NCBI GenBank assembly: GCA_964555055.1
Contig: CAZKQW010000001.1
Coordinates: 310,001 to 374,000, forward strand
Direction of reading: 5' to 3'
DNA: 64,000 nucleotides
DNA from: GCA-016699445 sp964555055
GTDB lineage: Bacteria > UBA10199 > JACPAL01 > GCA-016699445
Under the pieces are notes generated by a model that searched no databases, was not told the origin of the DNA, and saw only the letters and a list, made by a program, of their open reading frames with translations. A program made the position numbers and the translations under genes. Below, piece after piece: positions 1 through 6,995 of this stretch. The first letter of the stretch is position 1; the number at the start of each line of letters is the position of its first letter.

Positions 1-627
1 CACATTCTCTCCTCTTCACCCGAATGCTTCTTGGAGATTTCCGGTTCCGCGATCTCGACCCGTCCCATCAAAGGCACTCGCCCACGGGGAGCGACGCCCG
101 AGGAGGACCGGCGCTTCAAGGAGGACCTGGCGTCCCATGCAAAGGACCGGTCCGAGCTTTTGATGATCACGGATTTGGAGAGGAACGATTTGGGCAAGGT
201 GTGCGTCCCCGGCAGCATCCAAGTCACGAAGCTTTCCGACATCGAGTCCTACGCGCACGTCCACCATCAAGTCTCCGAAATCGCCGGCGTCCTCCGCGAC
301 GATACGGCCTTATCGACGATTTTGCGGGCCCTTTTCCCGGGAGGCTCCATCACGGGGGCTCCCAAGCGGAAAGCGATGGATATCATCCGCCGTTTGGAAC
401 GCCATCCGCGCAACGTCTACTGCGGAGCCATCGGCTACGTCGGCGAGAATCGGCAGTCCCAATTCAATATCGCGATCCGGACGATGGTGCTGAAAAACGA
501 AACGGCTTATTGTTACAGCGGTGGGGGTATCGTCATGGATTCGGACCCGGAATGCGAGCATGAAGAGACCCTCATCAAGGCCAAGGGGATGTTCGAAGCC
601 TTAAACGAGACTGTACGGCTTCGGTGA
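1..627 (+). CDS. pabB: Aminodeoxychorismate synthase component I, C-terminal part (cut by window edge)
   Basis: Chorismate-binding enzyme that makes 4-amino-4-deoxychorismate for folate synthesis. The reading frame is open from base 1, so the start lies upstream; 208 residues are visible. Family signatures seen: PIKGTRPRG near visible residue 22, ERNDLGKVC, then FPGGSITGAPK and YCGAIGY in the C-terminal chorismate-binding core. PIKGT carries the lysine that in PabB acts as the covalent nucleophile, whereas TrpE has alanine there, so this is PabB rather than anthranilate synthase. A PabC-like lyase follows at 892, which supports the folate assignment. The gene ends with TGA and overlaps a possible small antisense ORF by 27 bases. 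Confidence 0.93.
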   Translation, partial: HILSSSPECFLEISGSAISTRPIKGTRPRGATPEEDRRFKEDLASHAKDRSELLMITDLERNDLGKVCVPGSIQVTKLSDIESYAHVHHQVSEIAGVLRDDTALSTILRALFPGGSITGAPKRKAMDIIRRLERHPRNVYCGAIGYVGENRQSQFNIAIRTMVLKNETAYCYSGGGIVMDSDPECEHEETLIKAKGMFEALNETVRLR

Positions 628-855
628 TTTTTGGTGGATAGGCGCTCGGGAAGGCTGTTTTTTGATTTTCAGCGAGTCGATCGGCACAAAATAACCCGGA
701 ACGACCAAGTCCACCACCATACGCCCCACCAGAAGCAGGTGAAAGAGCCAGACGGGTTTATAAAGGGTCAGCCCCACCACTTCCGCCATAAGCGCAAGGG
801 ACAGCCAAAAGGATCGGGGGGCCTGCCGGAGGGTCTGTTCGATGAAAGCCTTCAT
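601..855 (-). CDS. Small putative membrane protein, antisense between pabB and pabC
   Basis: An 84-residue ORF I do not recognise. The middle is strongly hydrophobic with two probable membrane spans (around SFWLSLALMAEVVGLTL and VWLFHLLLVGRMVVDLVV), and the C-terminus is basic. The frame extends upstream to a TTG at 882, but the ATG at 855 is the more natural start. A GGGAGA lies about 13 bases before it, so the ribosome site is poor. It occupies the 264 bases between pabB and pabC, which would otherwise be an unusually long gap in a folate operon. It may be real or a chance ORF. Confidence 0.4.
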   Translation of the reverse strand: MKAFIEQTLRQAPRSFWLSLALMAEVVGLTLYKPVWLFHLLLVGRMVVDLVVPGYFVPIDSLKIKKQPSRAPIHQKSPKPYSLV

Positions 856-891
856 ATTGATGTTATCGTCTCCCCATGCCAAAAGGTTGTG

Positions 892-1743
892 ATGAAAAGC
901 GTTTTCGTCTGGATCAACGGCCGCATCCTCAACGCCAAAAAAGCGAAAATATCAATTGATAATTCGTCTTTCCTGAGTGGAATCGGCGTGTTCGAGACGA
1001 TGAAAGCCGTGGGCGACGACGTCCTTTTCCTCCCCCTTCACTTGGAAAGATTCTTCAAGAACGCGAAAAAAACGGGCCTGAAACTCCCCTGCCCTCCCGA
1101 CCTCCTTTTCCAAGCGATTCCAGCGATCGTCCGTAAAAACCGCTTCCCCCGGACCACGATCCGCATGACCCTCTCCCGCGACGGGCAAGGGAAACCCCAC
1201 CTCGTCATCGCCCCGCGCCCCTTCGAGGCCTATCCGAAAAGCCACTACACCCGGGGAGGAAAGCTCGTCTTCATCCGGTCGGTCGCAGCCGATTCCCCCG
1301 CCCTCTCGACGATCAAGACGACGAGCTATCTGACGAAAATGGCGGCCCGCGAGGAGACCAAGCGCCGCGGCGCCGTCGAAGGGTTGTTGATCAACGCCAA
1401 GGGTTTCGTGACGGAAGGGGCGAGCAGCAACGTTTTCATCGTGAAAAACGGCGTCCTCATCACACCGCCGTTATCCGACGGCCTCTTGCCGGGCACGCGC
1501 CGGAAGCTGGTCTTGAGGATCGCGAAAAAAATGAAAATGAAATCGAGGGAGAAAAGCCTGCGACCGCGGGACATCTTGGAGGCCGACGAAGTCTTCATCA
1601 CGAGCTCCCTCAAAGACATCCTGCCGATCCGAAGGGTCGAAGGAAAAACCCTCCCCGTCCCCTGCCCCGGCCCCGTGACTCGGGAACTTGTCGGAGCGGA
1701 ACTAAAGCAATTGGGCAGCAACCTAATGCCCAAAGACTTTTAG
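892..1743 (+). CDS. pabC: Aminodeoxychorismate lyase / class IV aminotransferase-fold enzyme
   Basis: PLP enzyme expected to split 4-amino-4-deoxychorismate into p-aminobenzoate and pyruvate, completing the step started by PabB. It has 283 residues, normal for PabC or branched-chain aminotransferase-like proteins. Lys142 in STIKTTSYL is the likely Schiff-base lysine. GLLIN followed by EGASSNVFIV and the DGLLPGTRR segment are fold type IV hallmarks. The frame runs upstream to 631, but that extension is low-complexity noise; ATG 892 has AAAAGG five bases before it and starts directly with the family N-terminus (VFVWINGR). D-amino-acid or branched-chain aminotransferase activity cannot be excluded; the neighbouring pabB favours PabC. 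Confidence 0.85.
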   Translation: MKSVFVWINGRILNAKKAKISIDNSSFLSGIGVFETMKAVGDDVLFLPLHLERFFKNAKKTGLKLPCPPDLLFQAIPAIVRKNRFPRTTIRMTLSRDGQGKPHLVIAPRPFEAYPKSHYTRGGKLVFIRSVAADSPALSTIKTTSYLTKMAAREETKRRGAVEGLLINAKGFVTEGASSNVFIVKNGVLITPPLSDGLLPGTRRKLVLRIAKKMKMKSREKSLRPRDILEADEVFITSSLKDILPIRRVEGKTLPVPCPGPVTRELVGAELKQLGSNLMPKDF

Positions 1744-1913
1744 CGCACATTTAAGGAAAAATTTTTTTCACTACACTTCCTGATTTCTACATTTTGTAGT
1801 GTAAGAATTGTGCAGTACACATTAATTATTTTCAATAAATGTACTGTACATAACTCTTTCACGTGTAGTACAGTACAAGATGCCAATTTTTAAATTTTGT
1901 ACTGTACAACTCC
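1744..1913. promoter_or_regulatory. AT-rich upstream region with an array of TGTACTGTACA-type palindromes
   Basis: The sequence between pabC and the accessory module is AT-rich and carries repeated 11-13 bp inverted repeats centred near 1814 (TGTGCAGTACACA), 1845 (TGTACTGTACA), 1872 (GTACAGTACA) and 1903 (TTGTACTGTACAA, a perfect palindrome around a central base). A weaker copy lies near 1800. Centre spacings are 31, 27 and 31 bases, about three helical turns. The last copy ends five bases before the start codon of the next gene, where the ribosome site should be. This looks like a multi-site operator for cooperative repression; the binding protein is not identifiable from sequence. Confidence 0.7.
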
Positions 1914-2237
1914 ATGAAAAGAAACGACGCCCCCATCGTTAAAGGTATCTTGAAAGAGGAGCTGGACCGCGCACGCGCGCTGCAAGCAAAGTACGAGAGG
2001 AAGATCCAGGAATACCCTCCAGGGTATCTTCTCAAGAGAAAGCGGGCGAGCGGGAAGCTGTATTATTACCTCTCCTATCGTCAGGGAGGGCAGATGAAAC
2101 AAGAGTACCTGGGGCCGCTCGAGCCCGCTGAGCTGAAAAACTATGAAAAGAAGATCGAGGAGAAAAATGCCCTTCGAGGACAACTTATCGAAGTGAAGAA
2201 GAACATCAAATATCTGGAAAGGCTATTGCGCAAATGA
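1914..2237 (+). CDS. Small basic helical protein, first gene of the TIR module
   Basis: A 107-residue charged protein rich in Lys, Glu and Leu. An N-terminal helix (ILKEELDRARALQAKYERK), a central segment with GKLYYYLSYRQGGQMKQEYLG that looks like a small beta-hairpin, and a C-terminal helix likely to form a coiled coil. The YYYLSYR-G-G-K/QYLG pattern is what I recall from small uncharacterised proteins (DUF6788-like) often found next to nucleotidyltransferase-fold genes; this is from memory. Start ATG 1914 lies immediately after the last operator palindrome, and no Shine-Dalgarno is obvious. Its stop overlaps the next start (ATGA). By position it could be the antitoxin or DNA-binding member of the module. 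Confidence 0.75.
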   Translation: MKRNDAPIVKGILKEELDRARALQAKYERKIQEYPPGYLLKRKRASGKLYYYLSYRQGGQMKQEYLGPLEPAELKNYEKKIEEKNALRGQLIEVKKNIKYLERLLRK

Positions 2238-2923
2238 ATCCTCTCGAGGACGAGATATTCCGGGTTCTCAAAGCCATGGAAGAGCACGGAGTTCTTGACC
2301 ATGTCATGGTCATTGGAAGCTGGACGACTCTCTTTTACAAAGATTATTTTGATGACCCGGATTATCACCCGGCGATCCGTACGACTGACATCGATTTCCT
2401 GGTCGCTCAAAAACCACCTAAGGGGCTGAAGCTGGATATTTCATCGATTCTACAAGGCCTCGGCTTTCTCCCGGATTATTCCTACGATGGCTGGCTCACC
2501 TTCCAAAAACCGGATCTCCACATAGAATTCTTATGGCCTCGACTTGGCCCGAAAACGGACGAGGTTAAAAAAATTCCCGAGCTCGGCATTAATGTGAGGC
2601 CATTGAGATTCATGTGGTTATTGGCCCATTACCCGATCATCTGCACCTATAAGGGCATCAAACTAAAAATCGCCCATCCAGCGGCTTATGGTCTCCATAA
2701 ACTAATCATTTCCACTCGGCGCACCAAGCCTTTCAAAAGGGATAATGATCGGCAACAGGCGGAAATGGTTTTAACTGCCCTAACAAAATCTACAGATAAG
2801 GAACTGCTTTATGAAATTTTGAATAAGCTATCTTCAAAAGAATGGATTGCTATGAAAAAAGCTATCCAAGGGAATCAACAGCTAGAAAGCATACTGCTAA
2901 CAGGGAAGGGACATACAAAATGA
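2234..2923 (+). CDS. Nucleotidyltransferase-fold protein (toxin/antitoxin-type)
   Basis: A 229-residue protein with the nucleotidyltransferase signature: VIGSW at residues 26-30 (glycine-serine loop) and TTDIDFLV at 50-57, giving the metal-binding Asp52/Asp54 pair. The rest is helical with a basic C-terminal half. It resembles the GSU2403/AbiEii-like group of standalone nucleotidyltransferases, some of which act in toxin-antitoxin or abortive-infection pairs. It is not an obvious CD-NTase of CBASS type. The start overlaps the stop of the upstream gene (ATGA at 2234) and its own stop overlaps the TIR gene start, so the three are translationally coupled. The substrate (tRNA, protein or nucleotide) is unknown. 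Confidence 0.8.
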   Translation: MNPLEDEIFRVLKAMEEHGVLDHVMVIGSWTTLFYKDYFDDPDYHPAIRTTDIDFLVAQKPPKGLKLDISSILQGLGFLPDYSYDGWLTFQKPDLHIEFLWPRLGPKTDEVKKIPELGINVRPLRFMWLLAHYPIICTYKGIKLKIAHPAAYGLHKLIISTRRTKPFKRDNDRQQAEMVLTALTKSTDKELLYEILNKLSSKEWIAMKKAIQGNQQLESILLTGKGHTK

Positions 2924-3861
2924 CTAATTTTAAATATGACGTCGCATTTTCCTTTTTATCACAGGATGAGACACTTGCTGAAAGGCTGTCAGATATTGTT
3001 AGCGAACGTTATGAAGTATTTTTATATAGCAAAAGACAAGAGCACTTAGCTGGAAAGGATGGGGAAAAAGAATTTGCCGATGTGTTTTCAAACCAAGCAC
3101 GTACTGTAGTTATTCTATATAGAGAAGAATGGGGGAAGACAAATTGGACACGCATTGAGGAAACGGCCATTAAAAATCGCGCTCGTGATTTAGGATATGA
3201 CTTCACACTTTTTATTCCCCTCGACGACTCTAAGACACTCCCTCCTTGGCTTCCTAAAAATAGACTATACTATGATTTAGAAAGGTTCGGTGAGCAAAGT
3301 GCTGCGGCAGTAATTATTGCAAGAATTACTGATCAATTAGGTGAACCTAGACCAGCCTCAACCCTCGATGAAGCAAGGCGATTACAAGTTGATCTAAAAT
3401 TTAAACAGGAATTAAAACATTGGAAGAGATCTGAAGAAGGCGGCCAACAAGTTATTCAAGATGTGGAAGCGCTTTATAGAGAGATAGAAAAACAAATAAA
3501 CGAGATTAAGACTGAGAACCCACAATCCTTATTTCAAGTTGATAAAGGGAACCATCGTGATTTTGTTGTATATCACTCACCTATTTCTATGACTTTTGAT
3601 CTTCGCATGGAACACGTGAATGATTTAGAAAATGTAGCCTTAAAGGTTCGACATTGGGATAAGCAAATTGTACGTAGTTGTCACGTAATATATCCTTTTG
3701 GAGAGCCAAAAATTATTTTCCAAGAGTCATTTTCACCTGAACTTACACGCGATAAAGTTATTAGATGGCAAAGTAACAGCGCATCGCAACGCTCATATTC
3801 GAATCAAACATTAGCAGAACATTGTATGAAAACTTTTATGAATAAAATTCGCATGAGTTAG
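2920..3861 (+). CDS. TIR-domain protein, putative NAD-consuming effector
   Basis: A 313-residue protein. Residues 1-140 form a TIR domain: YDVAFSFLSQDE at 6-17, a beta strand RTVVILYRE at 61-69, and WTRIEETAI at 76-84, in which Glu80 sits where catalytic TIR NADases have their glutamate. A charged helical linker (about 150-205) and a beta-rich C-terminal region of unknown fold follow. ATG 2920 has GGAAGGG at 2904-2910 and overlaps the preceding stop (ATGA); a longer frame to 2842 only shadows that gene. Base composition is clearly more AT-rich than the flanking genes, which points to acquisition. Bacterial TIR proteins commonly act in anti-phage defence; the C-terminal part would be the sensing end. 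Confidence 0.82.
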   Translation: MTNFKYDVAFSFLSQDETLAERLSDIVSERYEVFLYSKRQEHLAGKDGEKEFADVFSNQARTVVILYREEWGKTNWTRIEETAIKNRARDLGYDFTLFIPLDDSKTLPPWLPKNRLYYDLERFGEQSAAAVIIARITDQLGEPRPASTLDEARRLQVDLKFKQELKHWKRSEEGGQQVIQDVEALYREIEKQINEIKTENPQSLFQVDKGNHRDFVVYHSPISMTFDLRMEHVNDLENVALKVRHWDKQIVRSCHVIYPFGEPKIIFQESFSPELTRDKVIRWQSNSASQRSYSNQTLAEHCMKTFMNKIRMS

Positions 3862-3896
3862 CCAAAATAGGTTTTTCTATAAAGATGAAGTAACGA

Positions 3897-3914
3897 CTCT
3901 GACATCCGTCAGAG
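3897..3914. terminator. Hairpin downstream of the TIR gene
   Basis: A perfect 7-bp inverted repeat CTCTGAC-ATCC-GTCAGAG lies 36 bases after the TIR stop codon. No T-run follows, so it is a weak or Rho-assisted terminator candidate, or an RNA-stability stem. The remaining 193-base gap up to 4055 also holds GCCCCT...AGGGGC (3961-3984) and CCC-CTAA-GGG (around 4014-4023) stems and no recognisable gene. Confidence 0.4.
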
Positions 3915-4054
3915 GTTCTCCAACCGAACTTTCCCGCTCTTGAATTTCCATCTTAATTTCGCCCCTTCACTCATCCGTAGGGGCAGATGCGCCGTGAGCC
4001 CCCTCTCTTCGTCCCCTAAGGGAATACGAAAGCGCGAGGAGCGATAGCGTTTAC

Positions 4055-4801
4055 CTAAGGATTATTTCCGACTTTCGCCTTCGGTCCGATCCATCGCTCC
4101 GCGATGGGTCTCGTTAGGATCCAGTAGGTCAATAGGCTCACCATGGCGACTTCGGCCGCCGCCATTGCGTTCACGGGCCAAAAACCGTGATGGGCTTTCG
4201 TCAGTTGGGTCGCCACTTGGCCGATGAAGGTATTGTTCACCATCATCCCTATATTGGCCGCTTGGCGCCCCTTCGTGGCGCTATCCTGATCCCCTCCCCA
4301 CCATTTATAAACGTAACTCAACGGCAACCCGCGGGTCAAAGCGCGCATGCCGCCCGTCACTAAAATGGCCGTCCACGTCTGGTTCGTGATGCGGCCCACC
4401 AGGATTTGCGACGTCATCGCCAACGCGAAATCGATGGCCATGGTCTTCAGGACTTCTCTGGACACATTTTTCCCGCTCATCAAATCGGGCCATTGGAGGA
4501 TATGGCCCATCGGCAAGGGGAATACCGCGGCCAGAGCGCTTGTGATCATCATGGCGGCGGCTATTTGAAGGAACTGGGAGTTGAAAGGGAAGTTCGGGAC
4601 CCGCCAATTATAACCGGCGACCACGATCGGCGCCAACACCCCATGGGCTAGCACGGTCGTGCTCCATATCTTCACGGCTCGAGGCAGGAGGGTTTTAAGG
4701 TTGCCGGTCAAAGCGGTGTACTTCGGCGGTGGCGTCGGCGTAACGACGGCAGGCGATACCGGGGCGGATCTCGGGGGAGAAGCGGGGCCAATGGGGTTCA
4801 T
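4055..4801 (-). CDS. Hypothetical multi-span membrane protein with Pro/Ser-rich N-terminus
   Basis: A 248-residue protein not assigned to a family. Residues 1-30 are a proline/serine/alanine-rich low-complexity stretch (PASPPRSAPVSP). The rest holds about five hydrophobic segments, for example APIVVAGYNW, IAAAMMITSALAAVF, FALAMTSQILV and VAMVSLLTYWIL, so it is probably an inner-membrane protein with a cytoplasmic tail. It stands alone on the minus strand between the TIR island and a sigma-54-controlled gene. The N-terminus resembles in style those of two other lineage-specific proteins in this window (at 16801 and 32276). Confidence 0.65.
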   Translation of the reverse strand: MNPIGPASPPRSAPVSPAVVTPTPPPKYTALTGNLKTLLPRAVKIWSTTVLAHGVLAPIVVAGYNWRVPNFPFNSQFLQIAAAMMITSALAAVFPLPMGHILQWPDLMSGKNVSREVLKTMAIDFALAMTSQILVGRITNQTWTAILVTGGMRALTRGLPLSYVYKWWGGDQDSATKGRQAANIGMMVNNTFIGQVATQLTKAHHGFWPVNAMAAAEVAMVSLLTYWILTRPIAERWIGPKAKVGNNP

Positions 4802-4872
4802 GCGGGTTTCATCGGCCGGATACCGGAAAATGTTGCTTCAATAAAAAAGACAGGTTGTCTCCGATTTATGGC

Positions 4873-4918
4873 GGCCTAGGGACTAGGCCTATCATCCCCG
4901 TTCTGGGGTCAAATGACC
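4873..4918. repeat. Cluster of three short inverted repeats upstream of the small secreted protein gene
   Basis: Within 46 bases there are GGCCTAG-GGA-CTAGGCC (4873-4889), CCCC-GTTCT-GGGG (4896-4908) and GGTCA-AA-TGACC (4907-4918). They lie about 55-100 bases upstream of a sigma-54-type promoter, where enhancer-binding activators usually bind, so one or more may be activator sites. They could instead be the terminator of a transcript or a structured RNA. The 256-base gap 4802-5057 holds no gene. Confidence 0.5.
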
Positions 4919-4972
4919 TTCTGGCCCGCCATGATTTTTCGTCAAGTTGTTGATTTCACTGTCATTGAAGGT

Positions 4973-4988
4973 TGGCATTTTCTTTGCT
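4973..4988 (+). promoter_or_regulatory. Sigma-54-type promoter
   Basis: TGGCATTTTCTTTGCT fits the sigma-54 consensus TGGCACG-N4-TTGCW, with the invariant GG (-24) and GC (-12) at exact spacing and only two non-invariant mismatches. The transcription start would be near 5000, leaving a leader of about 58 bases before the ATG at 5058. The window encodes two sigma-54 activators (7750-9222 and 60650-62053) that could drive it. Confidence 0.7.
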
Positions 4989-5057
4989 TTTTCCCACCAT
5001 ACCTCATGATGAGGATACTGGAACTACCCCTATCACAATGAAACAAAGGAGATAAAA

Positions 5058-5375
5058 ATGAAGAGAACAATCACGATGTTCCTGATTGGAGTGACCCTCA
5101 TTTTAGCCCAACCCGTCATGGCGGGCGGTACTATTTACTTGCAGGATAATGCAGGCGTTGGCCCCACTGTCGATCAAGAGAAGCTTCAAAACATCGAGAA
5201 ACAATGCAGCAATGTGACGGAAGAATTCTTGTTAGCCTATAGAACAGGCGACGCACAAACTCAGACTCGGCTGAACTCCGCTATTTGCTTATGTAATCGC
5301 AGCGGGCTACCTACCGACTTCCCTGACCTTGTAGATCATCTCAATGTGCTATGCGTCAGAAACCTTAAGAGTTAA
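5058..5375 (+). CDS. Small secreted cysteine-containing protein
   Basis: A 105-residue protein with a clear Sec signal peptide: MKR basic start, hydrophobic FLIGVTLILA, and a likely cut after PVMA (residue 22). The mature part of about 83 residues has four cysteines (near 49, 77, 79 and 98), enough for two disulfides in the periplasm. An excellent ribosome site (AAAGGAGAT) precedes the ATG. No family is recognised. It is preceded by a sigma-54-type promoter and followed by a strong hairpin terminator, so it is a single-gene transcription unit that may respond to nitrogen status or to another sigma-54 signal. Confidence 0.8.
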   Translation: MKRTITMFLIGVTLILAQPVMAGGTIYLQDNAGVGPTVDQEKLQNIEKQCSNVTEEFLLAYRTGDAQTQTRLNSAICLCNRSGLPTDFPDLVDHLNVLCVRNLKS

Positions 5376-5403
5376 TAAGTTTTTAGTTTTTAAAAATAAC
5401 TCC

Positions 5404-5440
5404 CCCAGTTCCCGGTCAATCATGAGTGTCGGGAACTGGG
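5404..5440. terminator. Intrinsic terminator between the small secreted gene and thiD
   Basis: An 11-bp perfect stem CCCAGTTCCCG / CGGGAACTGGG with a 15-base loop, followed on the plus strand by AGATGCTTTTT. It lies 29 bases after the stop at 5375 and just beyond the 3' end of the convergent thiD gene, so it can serve both directions, though the T-run favours the plus strand. Confidence 0.8.
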
Positions 5441-5450
5441 AGATGCTTTT

Positions 5451-6245
5451 TCACTTTCGCCTTTTTCCGAACGCCGCCTGTTTTAATAAGAAAAATAAAT
5501 CCTTCTTAGACTTTGCGGTGGCTTGCCTTAGGGAATTACCTAACGCCAAATAAGCCACAAGGCTCGATGACAATGCGCACCCTGTCCCATGAAATGATTT
5601 GGGGAGCTTAGCGACTGTGAAATCATAGAATTCCTTTCCGTCATACAAAATGTCCGTTGCCCTATCTTTACCCTCTCCCGTGAGATGCCCGCCTTTGACG
5701 AGGACCGCACTCAGGCCCGGTGAATTTTTGTGGATGATTTTCGCCGCGGTTTTCATGTCGGCAATGGTCTCCACATCGATGCCGGAAAGGATGGACGCTT
5801 CGTCGAGGTTCGGCGTCACCAAAGTACAGGAACGAAATAATCTTTTGAGAAGGGGGACGGCTTCTCCCCCTAAAAGGGTCGTTCCGGTACTGGAACGCAA
5901 GACCGGATCCAGCACGACGGCTTTCGGCTTCGCGGACTTCACGTAGCGAAGGACTTCCCCGACATTTCCACGAGTCCCCAACATGCCGATCTTCACGTAA
6001 TCGCACCGTCCCACGCCGCGCAATTGATCCCGCAGGACCTTCGGCGAGACGGGATTGACTGAGAAAAACTTCGTCTCGTTTTGAGCGGTCACGGCCGTGA
6101 TGACCGAACGGGCGGACCATCCGAACCGCTGGAATACCCTCAGGTCGGCCTGGATACCGGCGCCGCCGGAAGGGTCGGACCCGGCGATGGTCAGGATCCT
6201 CGGATCTTTACCGGGATTTTTTCGACGCAACTTTTTCTCCGTCAT
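5451..6245 (-). CDS. thiD: Hydroxymethylpyrimidine/phosphomethylpyrimidine kinase
   Basis: Ribokinase-fold enzyme that phosphorylates HMP and HMP-P to HMP-PP for thiamine synthesis. It has 264 residues. N-terminal ILTIAGSDPSGGAGIQAD binds HMP; VLDPVLRSSTG and LVTPNLDEA follow; the C-terminal anion hole with catalytic Cys is FHGTGCALSSS. ATG 6245 leaves a normal 16-residue lead. A TTG at 6302 with AAGG ahead is an alternative that adds 19 residues. It lies 105 bases downstream of thiE on the same strand and ends at a bidirectional terminator. The two thiamine genes together supply and condense the pyrimidine half. Confidence 0.93.
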   Translation of the reverse strand: MTEKKLRRKNPGKDPRILTIAGSDPSGGAGIQADLRVFQRFGWSARSVITAVTAQNETKFFSVNPVSPKVLRDQLRGVGRCDYVKIGMLGTRGNVGEVLRYVKSAKPKAVVLDPVLRSSTGTTLLGGEAVPLLKRLFRSCTLVTPNLDEASILSGIDVETIADMKTAAKIIHKNSPGLSAVLVKGGHLTGEGKDRATDILYDGKEFYDFTVAKLPKSFHGTGCALSSSLVAYLALGNSLRQATAKSKKDLFFLLKQAAFGKRRK

Positions 6246-6350
6246 GACGATAACCCGCGCATGGATAAAATATTTTTCGACTTCGACAAGGACCGGATCC
6301 AATTCGCCTTCAGCGGCGAATGCGAGACGCCGCGCAAGGATAAGAATTTT

Positions 6351-6995
6351 TCATTCACGGCATCTCCCGACAACGTCTACGAAATACCGGGATTCCGCCA
6401 CTCGATCTTTGGAATGGGGATGCGCCAAGGCCGAAATCATCGCTACCATCGCGACGCCCGTTTCGACAACGTCCTGCACATTCTCCCGGCCGATGCCGCC
6501 GATCGCCACCACCGGAGCTTCCAGACTCTCTACCACGACCTTTAATTTCTCTACGCTTTGCACGGGATGTCCCGGACCCTTCGTCGCCGTCGGGAAAATC
6601 GCCCCGAACGCCACGTAATCCGCGCCGCGCTTTTCCGCTTCGATGGCCTCCGCCAACGAATGCGACGAGTAGCCGATGATTTTATCCCCCACCTGACGCC
6701 GGCACGCCTCGATCGACACGTCGTCCTGGCCCACGTGGATGCCGTCCGCGTTCGTTCGACGGAAAGCCTCGAGATCGTCGTTCACGATATAAGTGAAAGG
6801 GTATTTCCCCCGGAGATCGCCGAGGGCTTGGGCGGTCCTCAAATAGCCGGCGTAAGCGGCTTCCGATTCCCGGCGCTTTTTATGCCGGTATTGGAGGATC
6901 CGGATGCCTCCGCGCAGGTACTCTTCGGCGGTGCCCACGAGATCCTCACCGCCCAGGACCCCTTCGTCGAGAATGGCGTAGACCCCGCACAGCAT
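6351..6995 (-). CDS. thiE: Thiamine-phosphate synthase
   Basis: Joins HMP-PP with the thiazole phosphate to give thiamine monophosphate. 214 residues, normal length. TIM-barrel signatures: ILQYRHK near the start (diphosphate/pyrimidine contact), FTYIVNDDLEA, ADGIHVGQDD, GYSSHS, ADYVAFGAIFPTATKG and VVAIGGIG. ATG 6995 overlaps the stop of the upstream ZIP transporter gene (TGATG), so translation is coupled; the longer frame to 7040 lies inside the ZIP gene and is not needed. No TPP riboswitch fold was seen in front of it, which fits expression as a distal member of the ntrBC-led run. Confidence 0.93.
   Translation of the reverse strand: MLCGVYAILDEGVLGGEDLVGTAEEYLRGGIRILQYRHKKRRESEAAYAGYLRTAQALGDLRGKYPFTYIVNDDLEAFRRTNADGIHVGQDDVSIEACRRQVGDKIIGYSSHSLAEAIEAEKRGADYVAFGAIFPTATKGPGHPVQSVEKLKVVVESLEAPVVAIGGIGRENVQDVVETGVAMVAMISALAHPHSKDRVAESRYFVDVVGRCRE

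Noticed and set aside
2234..3861. CBASS system (nucleotide cyclase plus TIR effector)
   Set aside because: The nucleotidyltransferase lacks CD-NTase-type length and context; no SAVED or STING domain is seen on the TIR protein. A TA-like nucleotidyltransferase is the better call.
6246..6350. TPP riboswitch between thiE and thiD, or before thiE
   Set aside because: No conserved TPP-aptamer segments were found in the 105-base gap, and thiE overlaps the ZIP gene.
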